This document shows, in pieces, positions 17,155-25,065 of a stretch of DNA of 64,000 nucleotides. The notes beneath the pieces were generated by a model, which was not told the origin of the DNA, did no database searches, and saw only the letters and a program-made list of their open reading frames with translations. The stretch spans positions 1-64,000 of the forward strand of contig CANQRQ010000002.1 in NCBI GenBank assembly GCA_947626315.1. The letters are read 5' to 3'. Source of the DNA: an uncultured Oscillospiraceae bacterium (lineage in GTDB: Bacteria > Bacillota > Clostridia > Oscillospirales > Oscillospiraceae). The stretch's first letter is position 1. Every line of letters begins with the position of its first letter. The position numbers were made by a program, and so were the translations under genes.

Positions 17155-18520
17155 ACAGTTGCCGCCTCCTTTTCCGCGTTCTTGGCGGCCTGGACCGCCT
17201 CATTGTGGGCGATGGTGCCCTTGGTGAGCTTGAACAGCTGCATCAGCGGCCGCTTGGCCGGGCAGATATAGGTGCAGGCGCCGCAGCCCAGGCAGTCCAG
17301 CCCGTGGAGCTTGATATAGCGGTCATAGTCCTTCCGCTCGGCGTAGAAGGCCAGCATCTGGGGCACCAGGCCCACCGGGCAGGCCCGGGCGCAGCGGCCG
17401 CAGCGGATGCAGTGGGTCATCTGCCCGTCCGCCTTCTCCACCGGGTCCTCCGTCAGGCAGATGAGGGCGTTGTAGGGCTTGGCCACGGGCCGGTCCAGGT
17501 TGGTGATGGCCATGCCCATCATGGGCCCGCCGATAATGACCTTTTTCGGCTCGGCCTTCAGGCCGCCGGCGGCCTCCAGCAGCTCGCTGAGATTGGTGCC
17601 CAGCTTGACCATGAAGTTGCCGGGGTTGGCCACCGCGTCGCCGGTGACGGTGAAGCCCTTCTCCATCAGGGGCTCGTTCATGCACACCGCGTGGTACACC
17701 GCCGCCAGGGTGGTGACGTTGTTGATGACGCAGCCCAGGTCCTCCGGCCGGTCGTCGGAAGCCATTTTCCGCCCCGTCACCGCGTGGACCAGATTCCGCT
17801 CGCTGCCCTGGGGATACTTTGTCTTCAGAGGCATGACCTGGATCCGGCCGTTGCCCTTGATCTCGCTGCTGATGGCCTCGATGGCGTCTTTTTTATCCGC
17901 CTCGATGGCGATGACGCCCTGGCCTCCGGGAACAGGCGCAGGGCGATCTTCAATCCGCCCACCACCCATTCCGGCCGCTCGGCCATGAGCTGCTCGTCAC
18001 AGGTGATATAGGGCTCGCACTCGGAGCCGTTGGCAATGAAGGAGTCGATGTCCTCCGGGTGCTCCGGGGTCAGCTTCACGTGGGTGGGAACGCCGGTGAT
18101 GCCCTGGCCCAGGCCGATAACGCCGGCATCCATGATCTTTTGGATGATCTGCTTGTCGGTCAGGTCCTGGTAATTGCAGGGGGTCCCGATGCCCTCGGCC
18201 AGGGTGAACTGCCCGTCGTTTTCAATGACGATGCACCTGTCCACCACGCCGGCGGTGGTCATGCGGGCCTCGATGGCTTTCACCCTGCCGGAGCCGGAGC
18301 TGATGATGTTGGCGGAGTCGTAGCCGTCCGCTTTGGCAATCACCTGCCCCGCCAGGACAGGGTCGCCCTTCTTCACCACCGGGACCGCGGGTTTCCCGGT
18401 GTGCTGGCTCAGGGGGAAGACCAGGTCCCCCTTGGGCAGGTAGAACTGAATGGGCTTGCCTCTGGTCAGTTCCTTCCCGCCCGCGGGACGCACGCCTCCC
18501 CGAAAGGATTTCAGTGCCAT
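17151..18520 (-). CDS. rnfC: Rnf complex subunit C, interrupted by a 1-nt frameshift
   Basis: Peripheral NAD(H)/FMN- and iron-sulfur-binding subunit. The 5' part (ATG 18520) encodes the normal N-terminus (IQFYLPKGDLVFPLSQ) up to IALRLFPEA. The reading frame then shifts, and the rest (GVIAIEADKKDAIEAI ... CIRCGRCARACPVG ... CLGCGACTYICPAKRP) continues in another frame to 17151. One missing base near 17919-17922 would restore a normal 456-aa protein reading FPEA-x-GVIAIEAD. The break is either an assembly error or a recent loss; the rest of the operon looks intact. The ORF start at 17969 in the track is artificial. It lies 33 bp downstream of the flavoreductase gene. Confidence 0.9.
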
Positions 18521-18553
18521 AGTCTCTCCTTTCTATCGCTGGGGCGGTGCAGC

Positions 18554-20626
18554 TTAAAGATGCGCCACGATCTTGGCGGCACGGCGGCCAAAGGTCATGG
18601 TGCGGCCGCAGGCAAGGCCTGTGAACAAGTTGGGATAATTGTTGGCGAAGAAGCCGCCGGAGCAGTCGCCGGTGGCCCAGAGGCCCTCGATAGGTGTGCC
18701 GTCCTCCCGGATCACCTGCATGTCGGTGTTGATGCGGCAACCGTCCAGAGTGGTGAGCTGCCAGGCGGCAGTCCGCACGCCGTAGAAGGGGGCCGTGTCC
18801 ACCGGGGTCATGCGGTGGGGCTCCTTGCCGTAGTCCTCGTCCACGCCCTTGTAGCACAGCTCGTTGTACCGGTTCACCGCGGCCACGAAGTTGTCCACAG
18901 GGATGTTCAGGCCCTCGGCCAGCTCCTCCAGGGTGTCGGCCTTGATGATGTAGCCCTCCTTGATCCGGTCCTCATTATTGGCCCAGACCGCATCGTAGGA
19001 GCGGTTGCTGAGCGCGCCGTTGGGGAACGGGAACAGACGGCAGCAGCCCACTTCCTCGAACTGTTCGGCATATTTCCGGTTGTTGGCGTCGAAAATCGTG
19101 CAGTATGTATGGTTCGGCTGCATGACCATGCTGTGGAGCATGAACTCGTAGGGGCCGGACTCGTTGCAGAAGCGCTTGCCGTTGAGATTGACCTTCAGGA
19201 AGGGCTGCTCGCCGAACCAGAAATACTCGCCCTGGGTCTTGTAGCCTGCGGTCTCGGTGGGCAGGCAGCAGCAGCGGTTGAACATCATACCGGCGTGGGT
19301 GGGGTCCATAGCCGCGCCCGCCCAGAGCATGGCCTTGATGCCGGAGCCGTCGCCGAAGGAGCCGCGCTTGCTGTAGGTCACCTTCATGTCCATGGTCATG
19401 GGCTGGAGGGCCAGCATCATCTGGGTGTTGGTGGAATAGCCGCCGGAGGACATGATGACGCCCTTGGAGGCGTTGATGCGGATATAGTGCTCGTCGTTGC
19501 GGTCCTGGGCGATAATGCCGGTGACCTTTCCGTTGGCGTCCTGCTCCAGCTTGACCATAGCGGTGGAGAAGCGGAAGCTCACGTCGCCGGGGGCCTCTTC
19601 GCAGAACTGGGTGAAGGTTTCGTTCAGCGCGGCGCCGGTGGCGGCAGCCCGGTCGCTTTCCGGCTCTACCTCGGGGAACAGATGGGGGCTGTGACCGGTG
19701 GCATAGGCTTTGTCCCGCCCGTGGCCGGCGCCGGTGCTGTTCTCCAGGAACATCTTCCACTTGCCGGTGCCTTCCATCAGATCGGTGAGCCAGTCCACCA
19801 GCTCGCCGGAGTTATCGATCCAGACCTTGATCAGGTCGGAGTCCACATAGCCGCTGCCGTAGCGGACCAGCTCCTGCAGCGCCTCCATCTTGTCGATGGC
19901 CAGATCCGGGTTCGTCTGATACTCCTCCAGCTGGAGCCGGGAGTTGATAGCGCCGATGTCCTCACGGACGGCGGTGGGGCCCTCGTTCTTCTCCACTACG
20001 ATGACCTTGGCGCCCTCCTCGGCGGCGGTCATGGTGGCAATCCAGCCGCCGGTGCCGCAGCCCACCACCAGGACCTCGGTGTCCAGGGTCTCGGTAATGT
20101 CGCTCTCGGCAATCTCCGGGGCGGTGCCCAGCCAGTCGCTGACCTCGGGCTCCTTCTCCGTCAGCTGCACCGTGGTGCCGGAGGCCTGGGAGATGCAGTC
20201 CGCTGCGGCGGTCTTGATGGCGTCGCTGGTGACAGTGGCGCCGGTGACCCCGTCCACATCCGCGGACTGGGCCTGGAGAATGGCGCTGGCCATCTGGTCG
20301 CCGATCTTGCCGCCCACGTCTGGGGTCTCACTGGAGACGTCGATCTGCACGTCGGTGATGCTCTTCTCGTCAAAGGTCATGGTGACCTTCACATCGCCGC
20401 CGATGCCCTTGGCACTGGCCTCATAGGTGCCGGGGGTGAAGGTCAGGCCGGAGACGGCCTCCGGGGGGACGATGGCGCTGGCAGCGCCGCCGCCCAGGGC
20501 GGGCTTGGCCTTGCTGTCCTGCAGGGAATACTCACAGCCCTGCAGCACGCCCAGGGTCGCCACACTGACGGCGCCGGCGGCGATCCCCTTGATAAACTCT
20601 CTGCGGGTGATTTCCGGTTTTGCCAT
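18554..20626 (-). CDS. Tat-exported flavin reductase (FMN-binding plus FAD_binding_2 domains)
   Basis: 690-aa extracytoplasmic reductase of the flavocytochrome c/urocanate reductase superfamily. A twin-arginine signal (TRREFIKG, residues 7-14) is followed by LQGC at 28-31, a weak lipobox suggesting possible lipid anchoring. An FMN-binding domain (about 55-145) has the ApbE-type site DGVTGATVT with Thr131. The FAD domain begins at VLVVGCGTGGW (about 185). The fumarate-reductase HGxNRLGGN motif with its substrate Arg is replaced by FFANNYPNLFTG, so fumarate is an unlikely substrate. It lies between tatC and rnfC on the same strand, so it is probably co-transcribed with its exporter and Rnf. No apbE gene is in the window. 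Confidence 0.92.
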   Translation of the reverse strand: MAKPEITRREFIKGIAAGAVSVATLGVLQGCEYSLQDSKAKPALGGGAASAIVPPEAVSGLTFTPGTYEASAKGIGGDVKVTMTFDEKSITDVQIDVSSETPDVGGKIGDQMASAILQAQSADVDGVTGATVTSDAIKTAAADCISQASGTTVQLTEKEPEVSDWLGTAPEIAESDITETLDTEVLVVGCGTGGWIATMTAAEEGAKVIVVEKNEGPTAVREDIGAINSRLQLEEYQTNPDLAIDKMEALQELVRYGSGYVDSDLIKVWIDNSGELVDWLTDLMEGTGKWKMFLENSTGAGHGRDKAYATGHSPHLFPEVEPESDRAAATGAALNETFTQFCEEAPGDVSFRFSTAMVKLEQDANGKVTGIIAQDRNDEHYIRINASKGVIMSSGGYSTNTQMMLALQPMTMDMKVTYSKRGSFGDGSGIKAMLWAGAAMDPTHAGMMFNRCCCLPTETAGYKTQGEYFWFGEQPFLKVNLNGKRFCNESGPYEFMLHSMVMQPNHTYCTIFDANNRKYAEQFEEVGCCRLFPFPNGALSNRSYDAVWANNEDRIKEGYIIKADTLEELAEGLNIPVDNFVAAVNRYNELCYKGVDEDYGKEPHRMTPVDTAPFYGVRTAAWQLTTLDGCRINTDMQVIREDGTPIEGLWATGDCSGGFFANNYPNLFTGLACGRTMTFGRRAAKIVAHL

Positions 20627-20702
20627 AGTTCTTTCTCCTTTTCTCCTTTAAATTTGTTTAATTTATTAAATTAACAACAGGGTTTACATGAAAGCCCGGA
20701 GC

Positions 20703-20719
20703 GCCGGGGATTCCCCGGC
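20703..20719 (-). other. Small GC hairpin in the tatC-reductase gap
   Basis: GCCGGGG/CCCCGGC with a 3-nt loop lies 3 bp past the tatC stop codon, followed by an AT-rich stretch and the reductase ribosome-binding site. There is no U-tract. It might attenuate or process the transcript rather than end it. Confidence 0.45.
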
Positions 20720-20722
20720 AGC

Positions 20723-21475
20723 TCACGGGCGCTTTTTCCGCCCGAACAAGCGGCTGAGCAGGATGCTCAATTCATACAGGCCGATCATGGGCACCGCCAC
20801 CATCACCTGAGACACCACGTCCGGCGGCGTGATCACCGCGGCCAGCAGGAAGATGACCACGATCATAACCCGGCGGCCCTTCACCATCCACGCCGCCTTC
20901 AGGACGCCCAGCACCGTCAGCAGCACAGAGATCACCGGCAGCTCGAACACCGCCCCGAACACCACGAACACCGTCAGCAGGAAGCTCACATACTGCTGGA
21001 TGCTGATGGAGGCGGACACGCTCACCTGGGCGCTAAACTGGATCAGGAAGCGGAGCATGAAGGGCAGCATGAGGCCGTAGGCGAAGAGCACGCCGCCGCA
21101 GAAGCAGAGCGTGCCGAAAAACAGCGTCCCCAGCATGAAGCTCTTTTCCCGGCGGGTCAGGCCGGGGCTGCAAAAGGCGTAGATATGGTAGGCGATCAGG
21201 GGGAACGCCAGGACCAGCCCTCCGGTCAGGGCGATGGACAGATAAACCATCAGCAGCTCCTGGGGGGCGATGTACACATAGACGTAGCCGTAGCGCAGGC
21301 CCATGTCCGTCAGCAGAGTGACCAGCGCGGGGGCATAGCTCAGGCACAGGGCAAAGCCCGCCGCCAGAACCAGCAGGCAGATCAGGCTCCTGTCCCGCAG
21401 CTCCTTCAGGTGGCCCGACAGGCTCATGCTCCCTTCGGAGCCGGCCTTGGTCCGGCGCTTTTTACTCCTTGCCAT
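20723..21475 (-). CDS. tatC: Twin-arginine translocase subunit TatC
   Basis: 250-aa receptor/channel subunit of the Tat exporter. After a basic N-terminus (ARSKKRRTKAG) comes SLSGHLKELRDRSLI, the conserved HLxELRxR signal-recognition element, then six membrane segments including YIAPQELLMVYL and AFCSPGLTRREKSF. It is the third gene of a tatB-like/tatA/tatC cluster with overlapping starts. The only Tat substrate visible in the window is the reductase encoded immediately downstream. Confidence 0.96.
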   Translation of the reverse strand: MARSKKRRTKAGSEGSMSLSGHLKELRDRSLICLLVLAAGFALCLSYAPALVTLLTDMGLRYGYVYVYIAPQELLMVYLSIALTGGLVLAFPLIAYHIYAFCSPGLTRREKSFMLGTLFFGTLCFCGGVLFAYGLMLPFMLRFLIQFSAQVSVSASISIQQYVSFLLTVFVVFGAVFELPVISVLLTVLGVLKAAWMVKGRRVMIVVIFLLAAVITPPDVVSQVMVAVPMIGLYELSILLSRLFGRKKRP

Positions 21476-21644
21476 CCTCGCTCTTGGCGTCCTTGTCTTT
21501 GCTCTCTTCCTCCTCGGCCATCCCGTCCTTGAAGCTCTTGACGCTCTTGCCGAACATCTTGGTCAGCTTGGGGATCTGGGTAGGTCCGAAAAGCAGAATG
21601 ACAATGATCAGAATGACGATCAGTTCAGTGGGTCCCAGTTTCAT
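21462..21644 (-). CDS. tatA: Twin-arginine translocase subunit TatA
   Basis: 60-aa Tat pore-forming subunit: a short N-terminal helix (PTELIVILIIVILLFGPTQIPKL), the FG hinge and an amphipathic helix (GKSVKSFKDGM), then an acidic tail. The length is typical. It overlaps the upstream tatB-like gene by 4 bp (ATGA) and tatC by 14 bp, indicating translational coupling. Confidence 0.95.
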   Translation of the reverse strand: MKLGPTELIVILIIVILLFGPTQIPKLTKMFGKSVKSFKDGMAEEEESKDKDAKSEDGKE

Positions 21645-22066
21645 ACATTTTCTCCTTCTGTCTGTTCCGTATTTTCAGCCGCCGGAGCTTCGGGCCCCGC
21701 GGGCAGCTCCTCTTCCGCTTCCGGCTCTGCCGCCCCGGCAGGGGCCGGAGGCTCTTCCGCCGGCGCTTTTTCCGGGGGCTTTGCTTTGCCGATGCTCTTA
21801 AATTCCTTTTCCAGGTCCTTCATGTCCCCCCGCACCTGCTTGTCCAGCTCTTCCAGGGGTTCCAGCGCCTCCCGCAGAGGCTTCTGGGCCTCCTCCAGGG
21901 GCTCGATGACGCTCTCCCGCACGTCCTGGGTCACGTCCTGGGACACCTTGCGGAATTCCCGCAGCGCCTGGCCCAGCTTCTGGGCGTAGGCGGGCAGCTT
22001 ATCCGGCCCGATGGCCAGCAGGGCCACGATAAATATCACCACCAGCTCCATAAAGCCGATTTTCAT
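21641..22066 (-). CDS. TatA/TatB-like Tat translocase subunit
   Basis: 141-aa protein with the TatA/B N-terminal helix and hinge (MELVVIFIVALLAIGPDKLPAYAQ), a long amphipathic helix (LREFRKVSQDVTQDV) and a Pro/Ala/Glu-rich C-terminal tail. Its length and E-rich helix resemble TatB, suggesting a three-component Tat system rather than the TatA-TatC pairs frequent in Firmicutes. It is the first gene of the block, 60-70 nt downstream of a consensus promoter. Confidence 0.9.
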   Translation of the reverse strand: MKIGFMELVVIFIVALLAIGPDKLPAYAQKLGQALREFRKVSQDVTQDVRESVIEPLEEAQKPLREALEPLEELDKQVRGDMKDLEKEFKSIGKAKPPEKAPAEEPPAPAGAAEPEAEEELPAGPEAPAAENTEQTEGENV

Positions 22067-22097
22067 AGGCGTCTCTCCTCCGCTCTCCGCCGCCGGG

Positions 22098-22117
22098 ATC
22101 CTGTAATATATCAGGAT
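22098..22117. promoter_or_regulatory. Candidate operator in the tat leader
   Basis: The inverted repeat ATCCTG-N8-CAGGAT lies just downstream of the expected tat transcription start and within the intergenic region shared with the divergent GntR gene. Its size and position suit a dimeric repressor such as that GntR protein. Binding is inferred. Confidence 0.5.
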
Positions 22118-22132
22118 TATTTATTAGCGTTA

Positions 22133-22162
22133 ATTATATGGCATAATTTATATTCTTGTCAA
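22133..22162 (-). promoter_or_regulatory. Strong sigma-A promoter of the tat-reductase-rnf block
   Basis: TTGACA (22157-22162), an 18-bp AT-rich spacer and TATAAT (22133-22138) on the minus strand, a full consensus match. Confidence 0.88.
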
Positions 22163-22274
22163 TCTTTTTTATGCGTTTTGATTCAAAATGCCGAACGGTT
22201 TTTCCTCTCTCAGGGTAAATTTCACAAAAACGCCGGCCGCGCTCTGACGGCGGCGGAAGAAGCCCGAAGAACAT

Positions 22275-22303
22275 TTGCAAAAATCGCCGCTTTGGTGTAT
22301 GAT
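22275..22303 (+). promoter_or_regulatory. Sigma-A promoter of the GntR gene
   Basis: TTGCAA (22275-22280), a 17-bp spacer and TATGAT (22298-22303). It overlaps the first codons of the longer ORF in the track, which decides in favour of the ATG at 22332. Confidence 0.78.
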
Positions 22304-22331
22304 ACAGGCACTACGAAAGCGGCGGTGTTTT

Positions 22332-23033
22332 ATGAGCTTTGAAAAAATCTCCGTTCCCTCGGTGCGGGAACAGTTCGTGCGGGACATTGAAAACAAGATC
22401 CTCTCCGGGGAGCTGCAGATCGGCCAGCGCCTGCCCTCGGCCCGGGATCTCTGCGAGCTGATGGGGGTCAGCCTGACCACGGTGAGCACCGGCATCGCGG
22501 AGCTGGCCAGCAAGGGCTTTCTGGACGTAAAGCCCCGGGGCGGGGTCTATGTGGCGGACTATATCCAAAACGGCACGCCGGAGACGCTGTTCGCCATCTT
22601 CCGCTACAACGGCGGGCACCTGAACCCCCACGAGATCCGCTCCTTTACCGAGACCCGGATCGCCATGGACCCCTATGTGGTGAAGCTGGTATCCCAGCGG
22701 GCGCCGGACGAAGCGATCCAGGCCCTGGCGGAGGATGTGGAGAAGATCAAGGCCTGCGCGGAGATCCCGGAGGCCTGCCAGCTGGTGACGGAGTTTTACC
22801 GGAAGCTCTACCAGCTCACGGACAATTCCGTGTTCTCTCTGATCTACAAGACCACGGCGGAGGTCCAGAAGGGGATGTACGCCCTGTACTTTGAGAAAAA
22901 CGGCCTGGATCTGCTGAAAAGCTCCACCGCCGGGCTGTACGAGGCCTTGGTCAGGCGGGACTGGGAGGCTGCCGCCGCCATGGCGGTCAGCTCCATGGAG
23001 AGCGTTCTCTGCGGCCCCAGCGCTATTGTATGA
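22332..23033 (+). CDS. GntR/FadR-type (FCD) transcriptional regulator
   Basis: 233-aa regulator. The winged helix (VREQFVRDIENKILSGELQIGQRLPSARDLCELMGVS, about residues 10-45) is typical GntR, and the helical C-terminal part with EIRSFTETRIAMDPY matches the FCD/FadR ligand-binding type. The start MSFEKISV is chosen because the promoter lies inside the longer track ORF. It is divergent from the tat-reductase-rnf block and upstream of the DUF1349/OYE genes, so it plausibly controls one or both. FCD regulators usually sense small carboxylic acids. Confidence 0.9.
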   Translation: MSFEKISVPSVREQFVRDIENKILSGELQIGQRLPSARDLCELMGVSLTTVSTGIAELASKGFLDVKPRGGVYVADYIQNGTPETLFAIFRYNGGHLNPHEIRSFTETRIAMDPYVVKLVSQRAPDEAIQALAEDVEKIKACAEIPEACQLVTEFYRKLYQLTDNSVFSLIYKTTAEVQKGMYALYFEKNGLDLLKSSTAGLYEALVRRDWEAAAAMAVSSMESVLCGPSAIV

Positions 23034-23121
23034 TCAACTTCTCCCGCCGCGGGCTTCTCGCCTGCGGCGGTTCTCTCTGTCTGTTTTACGCTGAAAAATT
23101 TTTTTACAAATGGATAGCATT

Positions 23122-23155
23122 GTGGACAATTGTATGGTATACTGGTGGACAATTG
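23122..23155 (+). promoter_or_regulatory. Promoter region with paired direct repeats upstream of DUF1349 gene
   Basis: GTGGACAATTG occurs twice (23122-23132 and 23145-23155) flanking TATACT, with TGGTATACTGG between the copies. The central part resembles the TGGTATACCA-like boxes bound by some GntR proteins. This is a likely operator for the OYE operon; a clear -35 is not seen. Confidence 0.55.
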
Positions 23156-23215
23156 AGCCGGAGGGGATAAAACCGGCCGGCCGGAATCCCCGCGCGCTGT
23201 ACAGGAGGCCGCTCC

Positions 23216-23815
23216 ATGGAGATAAAAAGCCTGAAATGGACCCGAGAGCCCACAAGTTATCAGATCCGGCCGGACCGGATCGAGATCACCACCGCGCCCC
23301 ACACCGACCTGTGGCAGAGGACCTATTACCATTTCCGCAACGACAACGCGCCGCTGCTGCAGATGGAGACGGAGGAGCCGTATTTCTCTTTCCTGGTGAA
23401 AACGGATTTCACGGAGAGCTGCCATCGCTTTGACCAGTGCGGCGTGGTGCTGTATCTGGACGCGGAAAACTGGCTGAAGGCCTCAGTGGAGTACGAGAAC
23501 GAGCGCTTCCAGCATCTGGGCTCCGTTGTGACAAACCACGGGTATTCCGACTGGGCCACCACGGCCATTCCGGCCGACGTGAAGACCATGTGGTACCGTC
23601 TCAGCCGGCGGGAGGATGACTACTGCCTGGAGGCCTCTCCGGACGGGAAGGCTTTTACGCAGATCCGGGTCTGCCACCTGTGGGAGGGCAAAGGGAAGAT
23701 CCGCTTCGGTATCTACGCCTGCAGTCCGGAGGACTCCAGCTTCCGGGCGGTGTTCACGAACCTGGAGATCACCGACTGCGCCTGGAAGGCGCACGACGGC
23801 CAGCAGCCGGACTGA
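23216..23815 (+). CDS. DUF1349 family protein (concanavalin A-like fold)
   Basis: 199-aa cytoplasmic protein without signal or membrane segment. The sequence (VKTDFTESCHRFDQCGVVLYLDAENWLKASVEYEN ... GYSDWATTAIPAD ... IYACSPEDSSFRAVFTNLEI) matches the DUF1349 jelly-roll family, annotated elsewhere as enolase-regulation-like without a firm function. ATG 23216 follows a GGAGG-containing stretch. It lies 30 bp before the OYE gene, probably in one transcript. Confidence 0.85.
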   Translation: MEIKSLKWTREPTSYQIRPDRIEITTAPHTDLWQRTYYHFRNDNAPLLQMETEEPYFSFLVKTDFTESCHRFDQCGVVLYLDAENWLKASVEYENERFQHLGSVVTNHGYSDWATTAIPADVKTMWYRLSRREDDYCLEASPDGKAFTQIRVCHLWEGKGKIRFGIYACSPEDSSFRAVFTNLEITDCAWKAHDGQQPD

Positions 23816-23845
23816 CCTAAAGAAAAAAGAAATGGGGCAGAGAGA

Positions 23846-24826
23846 ATGAAAGACCAACTGTTGCTGAGGAAGCCGATCACCGTCAACCGTCTGACGCTGA
23901 GAAACCGGATCGTTATGCCGCCTATGGCCACCGGGAAGGCGGAGCAGGGCCGGCCCAGTGAGGAGCAGATCGCCCACTACGCCGCCCGGGCCGGAGGAAC
24001 GGCCCTGATCATCGTGGAGCATGCCTATGTCTCTCCCGAGGGCATGGCCCATGACACGCAGCTGTCCATGGCCGACGATTCCCTTGTTCCCGCCTACCGG
24101 GAGCTGACCGGCGCGGTCCACGCCCGGGGCGCCGAAGTTTTTGCCCAGCTCAACCACGCGGGAGCCCGGGCTCAGGGCTCCGGCCTTCCGGCGCTCAGCC
24201 CCAGCGGGATTTCGGTCTGGGAGCAAAGCCCCGTGTCCGGGAGCATGACGGCGGAGGAGATCGGCGTTTTGAAGGACCGTTTTGTGTCCGCCGCCCTGCG
24301 TGCGAAGGAGGCCGGGTTTGACGGCGTGGAGATCCACTGCGCCCACGGCTATCTGCTCAATCAGTTCTACTCGCCCCTCACCAATCACCGCGCGGACGCG
24401 TACAGCGGCTCCACTCTGGAGGGCCGGACGAGGCTGCAGGCAGAGATCCTGCAGGCGGTCCGGGCGGCGGTCGGCGGGGAATACCCCCTGGCCATCCGCT
24501 TTGGGGCGTATGACTACAGGAGCGGCGGCAGCCGTGTGGAGGAGATCCCGGCGGCCTGCCGGGCCTTTCAGGCCGCGGGCGCCGATCTGCTGGATATCTC
24601 CGGCGGCCTCAACGGCTATACGGTGGCAGGCTTCACCGCGCCGGGCTGGTTTGCCGGGCTGAGCTCCCTGGCCCGGGCCAGCGTGGATATCCCGGTCCTG
24701 CTCACCGGCGGCGTCACAACGGCGGAGGAGGCGGAAGCGCTGCTGCAAAGCAGGGCGGCCGACCTGATCGGCGTAGGGCGCGCGATGCTGAAGACACCGG
24801 ACTGGGCGGTCCAGGCGCTCAGATAA
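23846..24826 (+). CDS. Old Yellow Enzyme-family NADH:flavin oxidoreductase
   Basis: 326-aa FMN-dependent TIM-barrel enzyme. Markers are LTLRNRIVMPPMAT at the N-terminus, QLNHAGARA, and the substrate/FMN signature HCAHGYLLNQFYSPLTNHRADAYSG-type block (about residues 162-185). It stops after the barrel, so it lacks the C-terminal FAD/NADPH domain of 2,4-dienoyl-CoA reductase or BaiCD-type enzymes. It would reduce activated C=C bonds using NAD(P)H, with unknown substrate. It is co-oriented with the DUF1349 and GntR genes next to the exported flavoreductase operon. Confidence 0.93.
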   Translation: MKDQLLLRKPITVNRLTLRNRIVMPPMATGKAEQGRPSEEQIAHYAARAGGTALIIVEHAYVSPEGMAHDTQLSMADDSLVPAYRELTGAVHARGAEVFAQLNHAGARAQGSGLPALSPSGISVWEQSPVSGSMTAEEIGVLKDRFVSAALRAKEAGFDGVEIHCAHGYLLNQFYSPLTNHRADAYSGSTLEGRTRLQAEILQAVRAAVGGEYPLAIRFGAYDYRSGGSRVEEIPAACRAFQAAGADLLDISGGLNGYTVAGFTAPGWFAGLSSLARASVDIPVLLTGGVTTAEEAEALLQSRAADLIGVGRAMLKTPDWAVQALR

Positions 24827-24878
24827 CAGCCGGCTCCCGGGCGCTGCGCCTGAAAAACGGCAGAAGATAAGTCAAAGA

Positions 24879-25065
24879 GGCTGCAGCAAAACACTTTTTG
24901 CTGCAGCCCTTAATCTGCGAAAAGAGATGCTATTGAAGATAAACGAAAGTTTATAGGAGAAAAGATTACCTTCTCGGCTCTTCTCCTTCGGTCACCAGCG
25001 GGAACAGAGTTTGGTCTCTTGGTGGCTTTGTTCGCTTTCTTTGCCTTGCCGCAAAGAAAGCGAAC
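24879..25065. repeat. Dispersed noncoding repeat, copy A
   Basis: The order is a hairpin GGCTGCAGCAAAA/TTTTTGCTGCAGCC (24879-24908), then TAAACGAAAGTTTA (24940-24953), then CTTCTCCTTCGGTCACC and TTTGTTCGCTTTCTTTGCC. The same order with near-identical spacing recurs at 60299. This copy ends with a perfect 14-bp hairpin GTTCGCTTTCTTTG/CAAAGAAAGCGAAC (25030-25065). The first hairpin may also terminate the OYE transcript. No credible ORF. Confidence 0.8.

Noticed and set aside
17151-17969. Separate small gene with Fe-S motifs starting at 17969
   Set aside because: It is the frameshifted 3' part of rnfC; its first residues are out-of-frame noise.
14989-20674. Plus-strand ORFs of 760 and 871 aa across the rnf and reductase genes
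   Set aside because: Low-complexity Gly/His/Gln-rich translations opposite well-conserved Rnf and flavoreductase proteins.
22275-22331. Extended N-terminus of the GntR ORF in the track
   Set aside because: The predicted promoter lies within it, and the extension lacks family similarity.
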